This document shows, piece after piece, positions 49,285 through 58,739 of a DNA stretch of 64,000 nt; the first letter of the stretch is position 1, and each line of letters opens with the position of its first letter. The DNA is from an uncultured Prevotella sp. (lineage in GTDB: Bacteria; Bacteroidota; Bacteroidia; Bacteroidales; Bacteroidaceae), in assembly GCA_944319815.1 (NCBI GenBank), contig CALUEX010000001.1, forward strand, positions 183,331 to 247,330, read 5' to 3'. The notes under the pieces were generated by a model that saw only the letters and a program-made list of their open reading frames with translations, had not been told where the DNA came from and ran no database searches. A program made the translations under genes and the position numbers.

Positions 49285-49412
49285 GGCATGGCGGCAGGCG
49301 TTACAAAAGGGCACCTTTCATGTTGTGAAAGGTGCCCTTTTGCACGACGATTTGCCGCCTTTTGCAACGTAAAATGTGGCAAATGGGGAAACCGTTGATT
49401 ATCAGGTATTTA
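49285..49412. repeat. Family A 22-bp array (A13)
   Basis: Units starting GCGTTACAAAAGGGC, ATGTTGTGAAAGGTG, GCACGACGATTTGCC and GCAACGTAAAATGTGG at 22-nt spacing. The first two form AAAAGGGCACCTTTC/GAAAGGTGCCCTTTT. The closing element CCGTTGATTATCAGG lies 50 nt from the gltD stop. 49164-49284 shows no gene. Confidence 0.85.
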
Positions 49413-49454
49413 TAAAGATTTGCCAAAACGGTGGCTGATTTTGCCCCGGCGCGT

Positions 49455-50813
49455 TCACTCCTTGGCGTTGCTCGCGGTGAGGAACTTGTCCGCCCGCGCC
49501 GCTGCATCGCGTCCGCTGGCCATTGCGCGCACCACGAGCGAGGCCCCGTTGGCGGCGTCGCCGCATACGAACACGTTGGGGGCAAACTGCGGTTGCCGCG
49601 GCTTCAGGAAGCCCATGGCCAGCAGCACCATGTCGGCCTTGATGACCTCTGGCTTGCCTACAGGCTCCATCACGGGGCGGCCGCCCTCCGGGTTGGGCTT
49701 CCACGTTATTTCCTGCACCTCCACGCCGATGACTTTCCCCTCCTTGCCGACGAAGCGCAGCGAGTTGATGTTCCACCGTCGCGTGCATCCCTCCTCGTGG
49801 CTCGACGTGGTTTTCAGCGTGCGCGGCCATTCGGGCCACGGGTTCTTGGGGTCGTCGGGCCCTTCTACGGGCTTCGGCATAATCTCGATTTGCGTCACGC
49901 TCCGGCATCCCTGGCGGTGCGCCGTGCCTATGCAGTCGCTGCCGGTGTCGCCTCCGCCGATTACGAGCACGTCCTTTCCCTTGGCGTTGACGAGCTCTTC
50001 GCGCTTAAATTCGGCCCCGGCCAGCACGCGGTTTTGCTGCGCCAGCATATCGAGGGCGAAGTAGATGCCCTTCAGGTTGCGCCCCGGTATGGCGAGGTCG
50101 CGCGCCTCGGGCGTGCCCGTGGCTATGACGTAGGCGTCGTATCCGGCGGGCAGCTTCTCTACGTCGATGGCCCGGCCGAACTTGAACTCTATGCCCTCGG
50201 CCCGCAGCACGTCCATGCGTCGGTCGATGACGGCCTTGTTCAACTTGAAGTTAGGTATGCCGTAACGCAGCAGTCCGCCGGCGTCCTCGTTCTTGTCGAA
50301 CACCGTCACGGCGTAGCCCTGCAGGTTAAGGCGGTTAGCCGCGACAAGTCCGGCGGGGCCGCAGCCCACCACGGCCACTTTCATGCCGTTGCGTTCGGGG
50401 TGGTGTATGCGCACGTAGTTCTCCTCGAAGGCGTGCTCCGTTATGGCCGCCTCGTCCTCGCGGTTGGTCGTGGGCTGATGTTCCACGAGGTTAAGCACGC
50501 ACGCCTTTTCGCACAGCGCAGGGCACACGCGCCCCGTGAACTCCGGGAAGTCGTTGGTTGCGTTGAGCAACCGGTAGGCCAGTTCCCAGTCGCCTTTATA
50601 TAAAGCGTCGTTCCACTCGGGCGGCTTGTTGCCCAGCGGGCACGCCCAATGGCAGAAAGGCACGCCGCAGTCCATGCAGCGCGACGCCTGTTGGCGGCGG
50701 TCGTTAGAGTTGAGCGTCTGCTCCACTTCACCAAAATCGTGTATTCGGTCGTGCACCGGGCGGTATCCCGCTTCCTTGCGGTGTATTGTAAGAAATGCTT
50801 TAGGGTCTCCCAT
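49455..50813 (-). CDS. gltD: Glutamate synthase small subunit
   Basis: 452 residues. N-terminal Cys clusters for 4Fe-4S centres (CMDCGVPFCHWACPLGN and CPALCEKAC), FAD-binding VAVVGCGPAGLVAANRL and NADPH-binding VLVIGGGDTGSDCIG, ending GFLKPRQPQFAPNVFVCGDAANG (split). It feeds electrons from NADPH to GltB. It follows gltB after 185 nt of AT-rich family E repeat. A related role in other GltD-like oxidoreductases is possible but unlikely next to gltB. Confidence 0.95.
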   Translation of the reverse strand: MGDPKAFLTIHRKEAGYRPVHDRIHDFGEVEQTLNSNDRRQQASRCMDCGVPFCHWACPLGNKPPEWNDALYKGDWELAYRLLNATNDFPEFTGRVCPALCEKACVLNLVEHQPTTNREDEAAITEHAFEENYVRIHHPERNGMKVAVVGCGPAGLVAANRLNLQGYAVTVFDKNEDAGGLLRYGIPNFKLNKAVIDRRMDVLRAEGIEFKFGRAIDVEKLPAGYDAYVIATGTPEARDLAIPGRNLKGIYFALDMLAQQNRVLAGAEFKREELVNAKGKDVLVIGGGDTGSDCIGTAHRQGCRSVTQIEIMPKPVEGPDDPKNPWPEWPRTLKTTSSHEEGCTRRWNINSLRFVGKEGKVIGVEVQEITWKPNPEGGRPVMEPVGKPEVIKADMVLLAMGFLKPRQPQFAPNVFVCGDAANGASLVVRAMASGRDAAARADKFLTASNAKE

Positions 50814-50998
50814 ATATTTTTAATGAATAATGAATAATGAAAAATGAATAATTGTTTGATGTTTTGATGAATAATGAAAAATGAATGATAAATAACCTTC
50901 TTGTGGATATTGTATGGTCGCCAACGCGCTTAAAGTGCCGTTACGGACTTCAATCCGGTAGGCTATTTTTCATTTTTCATTATTCATTTTTCATTTAC
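50814..50998. repeat. Family E AT-rich inverted repeat between gltB and gltD
   Basis: AATGAATAATGAAAAATGAA runs at 50824-50895 face TTTTTCATTATTCATTTTTC at 50967-50996, separated by ~70 nt of ordinary sequence, giving a large stem in the intercistronic RNA. Confidence 0.8.
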
Positions 50999-53900
50999 TC
51001 AATAGTCTCTCTGCATATCGGCAATCTTCTGTTGCAGCTTCTTCACCTGCTCCTCTTGCAGCACGCGCTTGTACTCGATGGGCACAACCTGGATGAAGTC
51101 CTCGACGTAGCGCGACCAGTCGTCGAGCATCTGGCGCGCCAGCTTGGAGCCGGTGTAGAGGTAATGCTGTCGTATTAGCTCGTGCAGCTCCTTTCGGTAA
51201 GAGCTTTCCTCTACGAGGTTGATTTCCACCATGTCCATGTTACAGAAGTAGTCGAAGTCGTGGCGCTTGTCCCACACGTAGGCAACGCCGCCGCTCATGC
51301 CCGCCGCGAAGTTGCGCCCGGTCTCTCCCAGGACTACTACACGCCCTCCGGTCATGTACTCGCAGCAGTGGTCTCCTGCCCCCTCGACTACGGCTATTGC
51401 CCCGGAGTTGCGCACGGCGAAGCGTTCGCCCACCTTTCCGTTGACGTACAGCTCGCCCGACGTTGCCCCGTAGAGGCCCGTGTTGCCGGCTATGGTGTTG
51501 TCCTCGGCGTTGAAGTTGCTGCGCACGGGCGGCAGTATGGCTATGCGTCCGCCGCTAAGTCCCTTGGCGAAGTAGTCGTTGGCTTCGCCCTCCAACTTGA
51601 AGTTGACGCCCGAGACGAGGAATGCGCCGAAGCTCTGGCCGGCACTTCCCTTGAACTTTATGTTGACCGTAGAGTCCGGCAGGCCGCTTTCGCCGTGCTT
51701 CATGGCCACGAGTCCGCTGAGCATAGTGCCCACGGCACGGTCTGTGTTCTTGATGGCGTAGTCGAGGTTCACCTCCTCCTTGTCCTCTATGGCACGCTGT
51801 GCGGAGTTTATTATTTGCCGGTCGAGTATGTTGTCGAGCCCGTGTTGTTGCCCCGCAGTGTGGTGCAGTGGGCACGGCCCGCCCTCTTTGTTGAGCAGGC
51901 GGGTGAAGTCCAATGTAGCGGCCTTGCCTCCCTTGTCGGTTGGCTTGCGCACTATCAGCTCCGTGTGGCCCACGATGTCGTCGAGCTTCTTGTATCCCAT
52001 TTCGGCCAAGTAGCCGCGCACCTCCTCGGCAAGGAAGGTGAAGTAGTTGACGAGATACTCGTACTTACCCATGAAGTGACGGCGAAGCTCCGGGTTCTGG
52101 GTGGTCACTCCGAGCGGACAAGTGTTCAGGTTGCACTTACGCATCATCACGCAGCCGAGCACGATGAGCAGCAGCGTGCCGAAGCCGAACTCCTCCGCAC
52201 CGAGCAAAGACATTATTATTATGTCGTGACCGGTCTTCAACTGGCCGTCAACCTGTAGCCTAACCTGCCCTCTGAGGCCGTTTTTCACGAGCGTCTGTTG
52301 CGTCTCGCTGATGCCGATTTCAGGCGAAACGCCCGCAAAGCGCATACTCGACGCAGGGCTTGCGCCCGTTCCTCCCTCGGCTCCCGATATGACTATGAGG
52401 TCTGCCTTGGCCTTTGCCACGCCGGCAGCGATGGTTCCCACGCCGCTCTCGGCTACGAGTTTGACGCTTATCGCGGCCTTGGGGTTGACGTTCTTCAGGT
52501 CGAAGATAAGCTGCGCAAGGTCCTCGATGGAGTATATGTCGTGGTGGGGCGGGGGCGAGATGAGCGATATTCCGGGTATCGAATGGCGCGTCTTGGCGAT
52601 TACTTCGTCAACCTTGAAGCCTGGAAGCTGGCCTCCCTCGCCGGGTTTTGCGCCCTGCGCAACCTTGATTTGTATTTCCTCGGCGTTCACGAGATATTCA
52701 GTTGTCACGCCGAAACGCCCTGACGCCACCTGTTTCGTCTTGCTTGACAGTGAAATTCCGTTGAGTTGTGAGTGGAAACGCTCGTTGTCCTCGCCGCCTT
52801 CGCCGGTGTTCGAGCGCGTGCCGAGCTTGTTCATGGCCAGGCAGATGGCCTCGTGCGCCTCCTTTGAGAGTGCCCCGAAGCTCATCGCCCCTGCCACGAA
52901 GTGCTTTACTATGGCGCTGACCGGCTCCACCTCGTTGATGTCAAGCGGCTTGTCGGCACGCTTGAAGTCGAAGAAGTCGCGTATGAATATAGGGTCGGAC
53001 TTGTCGTCCGCAAGGCGCGTAAACTCCTTATACTTGGCATAGTCGCCAGTTCTCGTGGCGAGTTGGAGCGTCGCGATGGTCTCCGGGTTCCACGCATGAC
53101 GTATTCCGTCCTTACGGTAATGGAACTGTCCGAGGTTGGGCAGGAAGTCGGTTTCAGCCCTCTTGGCGAACCCGGCGTCGTGCATTGCGATGGCGTCGCG
53201 GGCTATTGTCTTGAGGCCAATGCCCCCGATGGTGGATATTTCGGTGCCGAAATACTCTTTGAGGAGGCTCTCCGACAGTCCGATAGGCTCGAAAATCTTT
53301 GCCCCTCGGTATGAACGTATGGTAGAGATGCCCATCTTCGCCATGATTTTCAGCAACGCTTTCTTCACCGCCTTGATGTAGTTGGCCTCGGCAGTCTCGT
53401 AGTTTTCCTGCACCTTCTTGCGCTTCACGAGGTCGTCGAGCACGGCGAACACCATGTAGGGGCACAGCGCCGACGCCCCGTAGCCTAACAAAAGGGCGGC
53501 GTGCATGGTCTCGCGGATTTCGCCGCTTTCCACTATGAGGGCGGTCTGCACGCGCTTTCCTACCGATATTAAATAATGATGCACCGCACTGACGGCCAGC
53601 AGCGACGGTATGGCGGCGTGCGTCTCGTCGATGCCGCGGTCTGAAAGTATGATGTAGTTGTAGCCCTCGTCAACGCTGCGTGCGGCCTCCTTGCACAGCG
53701 AGTCGAGCGCGGCGCGCAGCCCGTCCTCGCCCTTGGCGCACTCGAAGAGCATCGGCAGCTTGACGGTGTTGAACCCTTTGTAGCGTATGTTGCAAAGGAT
53801 GTCGAGCTGGGTGTTGTTAAGTATGGGGTGGGGCAGGCGCACCATCTTGCAGTTAGACTCGTCGGGGCGCAGTATTCCCGAACCTACGCGGCCGATGTAT

Positions 53901-55477
53901 TCGGTCAGCGACATGACGAGACTCTCGCGTATGGAGTCGATGGCGGGGTTAGTCACCTGTGCGAACTGCTGGCGGAAGTAGTTGAACAGCGGCTGCGGAC
54001 GGTCGCTTAGCACGGCCAGCGGCGTGTCGTTGCCCATCGCTGCGGTAGGCTCCTGACCGTTGACGCACATCGGTATGATGGTGTCGTCGATGTCTTCCTT
54101 GCCGAAACCGAACATCAGTTCGTGTCTTACGAGGTCGGGCACGGCGTTGTCAACCTTGCGCCCGCTCTTGAGTTTCTCCAGCTGTATGCGGTTAGTGGAC
54201 AGCCATTGGCGGTAAGGATGCTCGGCGGCGAGCCTCTCCTTGATTTCGCCGTCATAGTAAACCTTGCCCTCCTTGGTGTCGATGAGCAGTATTTTGCCCG
54301 GCTGAAGGCGGCCCTTCTCGGCTATTTCAGACGGCTCGAAGTCCATCACGCCCACCTCGGAGGCCACCACCATCATGTCGTTCTTCGTGATTGTGTAGCG
54401 CGCGGGGCGCAGACCGTTGCGGTCGAGCATACCGCCGGCGTAGCGGCCGTCGCTGAACAGCAGTGCGGCAGGGCCGTCCCAAGGCTCCATCAGGATGGAG
54501 TGGTACTCATAAAAGGCCTTCAAGTCCTCGCTTATCGGGTTCTTGTCGTTGAAGCTCTCGGGCACCATCAGCGCCATGGCGTGTGGCAGCGAGAGGCCCG
54601 ACATGACGAAGAACTCGAACACGTTGTCAAGGCTGGCCGAGTCGCTCATGCCCGGCTGCACGATGGGCGACAGCTCCTTGACGTCGCCGAGCGCCCCCGA
54701 GCTGAGCACGCTCTCCCTCGCCTGCATCCACCCGCGGTTGCCGCGGATGGTGTTTATTTCGCCGTTGTGCGCCAGCAGGCGGAACGGCTGCGCCAGGCTC
54801 CACGTCGGGAACGTGTTGGTGGAGAAGCGCGAGTGGACCAAGGCCAGTCCGCTGGTGAAGTATTTGTTGGTCAAGTCGGGGAAATACTGCCGCAGCTGGA
54901 GGCTCGACAGCATACCTTTATACACTATGCTCTTTGCCGACAGCGAGCAGACGTAGAAGTCGGGGTCGCTGACGCGCCGCTCCACGCGCTTGCGTATGAG
55001 GTAGAGCGTGCGCTCGAAGGTGTCAACCTTGTCGTCGGTCACGCCTGTCACGAACACCTGCTTGATGTCGGGCTCGGCAGCGAGGGCTGCCTCGCCGAGG
55101 CATTTGGGGTTGGTGGGTACGTTGCGCAGGTGCATCAGCGAGAGGCCCTCGCGCTCTATCTCCTCTATCATCACGCTCAAGATGTCCTGCTGGCGCTTTG
55201 CGTCCTTGGGCAGGAACAACAGCCCCGTGCCGTATTTCCCTTTCTCGGGCACGGGTATACCCTGAAGTAGAATGAACTCGTGCGGGATTTGCAACAGTAT
55301 GCCCGCGCCGTCGCCGGTCTTGTTGTCGGCGCCCTCGGCTCCCCTGTGGCGCATATTCTCGAGCACCTTCAGGGCGTTGTCAACCAGCTCGTGGCTCTTG
55401 TTGCCGTGGATGTTGACCACCATGCCTACTCCGCACGCATCGTGTTCGTAATCTGCGTTATACAATCCTTTTCCCAT
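50999..55477 (-). CDS. gltB: Glutamate synthase large subunit
   Basis: 1492 residues, full length. The N-terminal glutaminase nucleophile Cys15 in HDACGVGMVV follows a short propeptide. Further motifs: FMN domain ISVKLVAESGVGTIAAGVAK, 3Fe-4S ligands GCVMMRKCNLNTCPLGV, and the C-terminal GXGXG helix region (GRIAILPP, VNGKVGERFAVRNSGAIAVV split). With GltD it forms two glutamates from glutamine and 2-oxoglutarate. It works with the type III glutamine synthetase encoded upstream. A -7 promoter box lies at 55530-55537. Confidence 0.97.
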   Translation of the reverse strand: MGKGLYNADYEHDACGVGMVVNIHGNKSHELVDNALKVLENMRHRGAEGADNKTGDGAGILLQIPHEFILLQGIPVPEKGKYGTGLLFLPKDAKRQQDILSVMIEEIEREGLSLMHLRNVPTNPKCLGEAALAAEPDIKQVFVTGVTDDKVDTFERTLYLIRKRVERRVSDPDFYVCSLSAKSIVYKGMLSSLQLRQYFPDLTNKYFTSGLALVHSRFSTNTFPTWSLAQPFRLLAHNGEINTIRGNRGWMQARESVLSSGALGDVKELSPIVQPGMSDSASLDNVFEFFVMSGLSLPHAMALMVPESFNDKNPISEDLKAFYEYHSILMEPWDGPAALLFSDGRYAGGMLDRNGLRPARYTITKNDMMVVASEVGVMDFEPSEIAEKGRLQPGKILLIDTKEGKVYYDGEIKERLAAEHPYRQWLSTNRIQLEKLKSGRKVDNAVPDLVRHELMFGFGKEDIDDTIIPMCVNGQEPTAAMGNDTPLAVLSDRPQPLFNYFRQQFAQVTNPAIDSIRESLVMSLTEYIGRVGSGILRPDESNCKMVRLPHPILNNTQLDILCNIRYKGFNTVKLPMLFECAKGEDGLRAALDSLCKEAARSVDEGYNYIILSDRGIDETHAAIPSLLAVSAVHHYLISVGKRVQTALIVESGEIRETMHAALLLGYGASALCPYMVFAVLDDLVKRKKVQENYETAEANYIKAVKKALLKIMAKMGISTIRSYRGAKIFEPIGLSESLLKEYFGTEISTIGGIGLKTIARDAIAMHDAGFAKRAETDFLPNLGQFHYRKDGIRHAWNPETIATLQLATRTGDYAKYKEFTRLADDKSDPIFIRDFFDFKRADKPLDINEVEPVSAIVKHFVAGAMSFGALSKEAHEAICLAMNKLGTRSNTGEGGEDNERFHSQLNGISLSSKTKQVASGRFGVTTEYLVNAEEIQIKVAQGAKPGEGGQLPGFKVDEVIAKTRHSIPGISLISPPPHHDIYSIEDLAQLIFDLKNVNPKAAISVKLVAESGVGTIAAGVAKAKADLIVISGAEGGTGASPASSMRFAGVSPEIGISETQQTLVKNGLRGQVRLQVDGQLKTGHDIIIMSLLGAEEFGFGTLLLIVLGCVMMRKCNLNTCPLGVTTQNPELRRHFMGKYEYLVNYFTFLAEEVRGYLAEMGYKKLDDIVGHTELIVRKPTDKGGKAATLDFTRLLNKEGGPCPLHHTAGQQHGLDNILDRQIINSAQRAIEDKEEVNLDYAIKNTDRAVGTMLSGLVAMKHGESGLPDSTVNIKFKGSAGQSFGAFLVSGVNFKLEGEANDYFAKGLSGGRIAILPPVRSNFNAEDNTIAGNTGLYGATSGELYVNGKVGERFAVRNSGAIAVVEGAGDHCCEYMTGGRVVVLGETGRNFAAGMSGGVAYVWDKRHDFDYFCNMDMVEINLVEESSYRKELHELIRQHYLYTGSKLARQMLDDWSRYVEDFIQVVPIEYKRVLQEEQVKKLQQKIADMQRDY

Positions 55478-55529
55478 ATTTCAGCGTGTTTAAGTTTGCG
55501 AAAATGTCTAATACATATCAAATTGCTTG

Positions 55530-55537
55530 CAAATTTA
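55530..55537 (-). promoter_or_regulatory. -7 promoter box of gltBD
   Basis: TAAATTTG on the minus strand fits TAnnTTTG; -33 not clear. Leader ~50 nt. Confidence 0.45.
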
Positions 55538-55789
55538 CTAAAATACTTTCATTTTGAATAATTATTTAGCAAATAAATAGCATATTTTTAGCGCCAAATG
55601 GTCTCTGCATAACAGGCAAGGCGTAAAACGTTGGCTTGCTTTGCATATTGTAAGCAAAAACGGACAAAATGCTTACAATATGTAATGATGCCCCTGTTTT
55701 TAGAAAAAATAAGGTTCTGCGGCTTGCAATTTATGTGCGCTTTTATAATGCCCGGTCGTCATGCCGCCGGCATCCCGCATGGCCGAAGG

Positions 55790-55922
55790 CCGCAAGCCAC
55801 GCTGCGAAAGGCCACGAAACGCACTGCAATACGTGCCCTTTTGCACTGTAAAAGATGCCCTTTTGCGTCGCAAAACGTGCCCTTCCGTAATGCCTTGGCT
55901 GCCAACACGTTGCGCAGCCGCT
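55790..55922. repeat. Family A 22-bp array (A14)
   Basis: Four 22-nt units starting ACGCTGCGAAAGGCC, GCACTGCAATACGTG, GCACTGTAAAAGATG and GCGTCGCAAAACGTG, with the closing element CCTTGGCTGCCAACACG. Most units here have the same polarity, so pairing is weaker. It lies in the 805-nt gap between gltB and the glutamine synthetase. Confidence 0.8.
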
Positions 55923-56007
55923 TGCGCCAGGGCACGAAAAAGGCGCAGGATGGCTTCGCAGCCGTCCCACGCCCGACATTACGCAGCTAAAATATGGCGT
56001 TTGGTTA

Positions 56008-56280
56008 TATGTCAGGAGTTAAGGAGTTAGGTAGTAAAGGAGTTAAGACAAATGCCTTGCAGACTTGTCGCTTGCCTTTCGCTCATTGTCAATCAGCAGG
56101 TGGTAATGTCTTTAATTCCTAAATATTACCCGGACGCTCCGGCCGAGCGTCCCTACCGTTGGCAGTGCATTTGTCTTTAACTCCTTAGCGACCGTAGGGA
56201 GCGTTAACTCCTTTGACTTCTTTAACTCCTTAAGGATATGTCTTAACTCCTTTACTCCATAACTCCTTAACTCCTCGAAA
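56008..56280. repeat. Family C arrays with one family B copy (C11, B6)
   Basis: GGAGTTAAGGAGTTAGGTAG units (56013-56050), a family B variant CGGACGCTCCGGCCGAGCGT (56131-56157), then GCATTTGTCTTTAACTCC, GCGACCGTAGGGAGCG and CTTAACTCCTTTACTCC units up to the glutamine synthetase stop. Confidence 0.75.
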
Positions 56281-56282
56281 AA

Positions 56283-58472
56283 TTACCTTATGAACAACAG
56301 TTCGCGGTACTTGGGCAGCGTCCACAACTCGTCGGCGACAATCAGCTCCAGCTTGTCTATCTGGTAACGGATTTCCTCCATCTTCGGTGCCACCGTGTCA
56401 TGGTAGGCTATTGCCTTCTCGCGTTCACTCTCAATCTTGTTTGCCACCTTGCGTGCGTTGATGAGTTCCTCCACGCCCGTCTCGATGGTCTGCGTGCGCT
56501 CGGCTATCTCCTCGATTAGCTTCATGTTGCGCGCGCACAGCTTCTCGGCCTTCTCCACGGGGAAGATTTGGCGCATATTCTGCACGTTCTTGGCCAGTTG
56601 GCTCTGGTAGTGAGTGGCCACGGGCACGATGTGGTTCATCGTGATGTCGCCCATGACGCGCGCCTCTATCTGTATGCGCTTGGTGTAAGTGTCCCATTTC
56701 ACCTCGTTGCGGGCCTCAAGCTCCTTGCGGTTCATGACGTTCATCGACTCAAACATCTTCACGGAGCTTTCGCTCAGGTAGTTGTCGAAGATGACGGGGC
56801 AGCTCGTCTCGCAGTCGAGACCGCGCCTCTTGGCCTCCTCCACCCACTCGTCGGAGTATCCGTTGCCGTCGAAGCGTATGGGCTTGCACGTCTTGATGTC
56901 CTCGCGTATGACGTCGATTATGGCGTCGGTCTGGTCGTGCCCCTCGGCTATGAGGGCGTCCACGCGGCGCTTGAAGTCGGTGAGGGCCTCGGCCACGGCG
57001 GAGTTCAGGGCTATCATCGCGCTGGCGCAGTTGGCCTCGGAGCCTACGGCGCGGAACTCGAAGCGGTTACCCGTGAAGGCGAAAGGCGACGTTCGGTTGC
57101 GGTCGGTGTTGTCAATGAGCAGTTCGGGGATTTCCGGTATGTCAAGCTCCATTCCCTGTTTGCCGGCCATGTTGAACAAGTTGTCCTTGTCGCTGCGCTC
57201 GATGTGGTCGAGAAGTTCGCTCAGCTGCTTGCCGAGGAACGACGATATGATGGCCGGCGGGGCCTCGTTGGCACCCAGGCGGTGGGCGTTAGTCGCGCTC
57301 ATTATGCTGGCCTTGATGAGGCCGTTGTGGCGGTAGAGGCCCATGAGGGTCTCCACGATGAAGGTGACGAAGCGCAGGTTCTCCTCCGGGTTCTTGCCCG
57401 GCGCGTGCAGAAGCACACCCGTGTCGGTGGAGAGGCTCCAGTTGTTGTGCTTGCCCGAGCCGTTGATGCCAGCGAAAGGCTTTTCGTGCAGCAGTACGCG
57501 GAAGCCGTGCTTGCGTGCCACTTTCTTCATCAGCGACATCAGGAGCATATTGTGGTCGACGGCGAGGTTGGTCTCCTCGAAGATTGGAGCGATTTCAAAC
57601 TGGTTCGGGGCCACCTCGTTGTGCCTCGTCTTGCATGGGATTGACAGCTCGAGAGCCTGTATTTCGAGGTCTTTCATGAACGCCTGCACGCGGTCGGGGA
57701 TGGTCCCGAAGTAGTGGTCGTCCATCTGCTGGTTCTTCGCCGAGTCGTGTCCCATGAGGGTGCGGCCCGTCAGCATGAGGTCGGGTCGTGCCGAGTAGAG
57801 GCCTTCGTCAACGAGGAAATACTCCTGTTCCCAGCCCAGGTTGCAGGTCACTTTCTTCACTTTCGGGTCGAAGTAGTGGCATACGTCCGTCGCAGCCACG
57901 TTCACTGCGTGCAGGGCGCGCAGCAGCGGGGCCTTGTAGTCGAGCGCCTCACCCGTGTATGATATGAAGATTGTGGGTATGCAGAGCGTGTCGTCCATGA
58001 TGAATACGGGCGACGTGGGGTCCCATGCGGAGTATCCGCGGGCCTCGAAGGTGTTGCGTATGCCGCCGCTGGGGAACGAGCTGGCGTCTGGCTCCTGCTG
58101 CACGAGCAGCTTGCCCGAGAACTCCTCAATCATGCCGCCCTTGCCGTCGTGCTCTATGAAGGCGTCGTGCTTCTCGGCGGTGCCCTCCGTCAACGGCTGG
58201 AACCAGTGGGTGTAGTGGGTCACGCCGTTCTCCTCGGCCCACTGCTTCATGCCCTTGGCCACGGCGTCGGCTATCGAGCGGTCGAGGCGCGAGCCGTTGT
58301 CGATTACGTCAATCAGCGTCTCGTAGACCGAGGGCGGCAGGTACTTGTACATCTTTGCGCGGTTAAAAACGTTCTTGCCGAAATACTCCGACGGGCGTTC
58401 CACCGGCGAAATCACTTCAAGGGGCTTCTTCTTGAAAGCCTCCTCGACTACCTGAAATCTTAAGTTTGTCAT
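56283..58472 (-). CDS. glnN: Glutamine synthetase type III
   Basis: 729 residues, the GSIII length. FIMDDTLCIPTIFISYTGEA, NLGWEQEYFLVD, the GINGSGKHNNWSLST active-site loop and RTSPFAFTGNRFEFRAVGSEANCA identify it. It assimilates ammonia with ATP and glutamate as a large two-ring oligomer, unlike GSI. It works with GltBD next door. The leader is ~200 nt from a -7 box at 58682 and holds a family A array. Adenylylation control is not expected for GSIII. Confidence 0.97.
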   Translation of the reverse strand: MTNLRFQVVEEAFKKKPLEVISPVERPSEYFGKNVFNRAKMYKYLPPSVYETLIDVIDNGSRLDRSIADAVAKGMKQWAEENGVTHYTHWFQPLTEGTAEKHDAFIEHDGKGGMIEEFSGKLLVQQEPDASSFPSGGIRNTFEARGYSAWDPTSPVFIMDDTLCIPTIFISYTGEALDYKAPLLRALHAVNVAATDVCHYFDPKVKKVTCNLGWEQEYFLVDEGLYSARPDLMLTGRTLMGHDSAKNQQMDDHYFGTIPDRVQAFMKDLEIQALELSIPCKTRHNEVAPNQFEIAPIFEETNLAVDHNMLLMSLMKKVARKHGFRVLLHEKPFAGINGSGKHNNWSLSTDTGVLLHAPGKNPEENLRFVTFIVETLMGLYRHNGLIKASIMSATNAHRLGANEAPPAIISSFLGKQLSELLDHIERSDKDNLFNMAGKQGMELDIPEIPELLIDNTDRNRTSPFAFTGNRFEFRAVGSEANCASAMIALNSAVAEALTDFKRRVDALIAEGHDQTDAIIDVIREDIKTCKPIRFDGNGYSDEWVEEAKRRGLDCETSCPVIFDNYLSESSVKMFESMNVMNRKELEARNEVKWDTYTKRIQIEARVMGDITMNHIVPVATHYQSQLAKNVQNMRQIFPVEKAEKLCARNMKLIEEIAERTQTIETGVEELINARKVANKIESEREKAIAYHDTVAPKMEEIRYQIDKLELIVADELWTLPKYRELLFIR

Positions 58473-58514
58473 CGTCTGAGGGTTTTATTGTTCTTATCCT
58501 GTTATTTACCATAT

Positions 58515-58642
58515 ATCCGCCGCTGCCGTGAAAGGCCGTCTTTCGCCTTGCTGAAGGTGCCCTTTTATCTTGTAAAAGGTGCTCTTTTGCGTCGCGATTT
58601 GCGGCATATTGCGAACCCGTTGGCTATCAACGGGTTATGGAC
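58515..58642. repeat. Family A 22-bp array (A15) in the glnN leader
   Basis: Units GTGAAAGGCCGTCTTTCGCC, GAAGGTGCCCTTTTATCTT, GTAAAAGGTGCTCTTTTGCG and CGATTTGCGGCATATTGCG, with the closing element CCGTTGGCTATCAACGGG, a perfect palindrome. Confidence 0.8.
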
Positions 58643-58681
58643 GAACCGTGTCTTGATGCCCGGAATGCGGCTAATCTTCTG

Positions 58682-58689
58682 CAAAGATA
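58682..58689 (-). promoter_or_regulatory. -7 promoter box upstream of glnN
   Basis: TATCTTTG on the minus strand, a good -7 match without a clear -33. It lies between the barrel-protein stop and the family A array, so glnN can be transcribed independently. Confidence 0.5.
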
Positions 58690-58739
58690 CTCCGATTTTT
58701 CATTCAAACCGACTTTTAGGCGGATAAATGTGCATTTTG

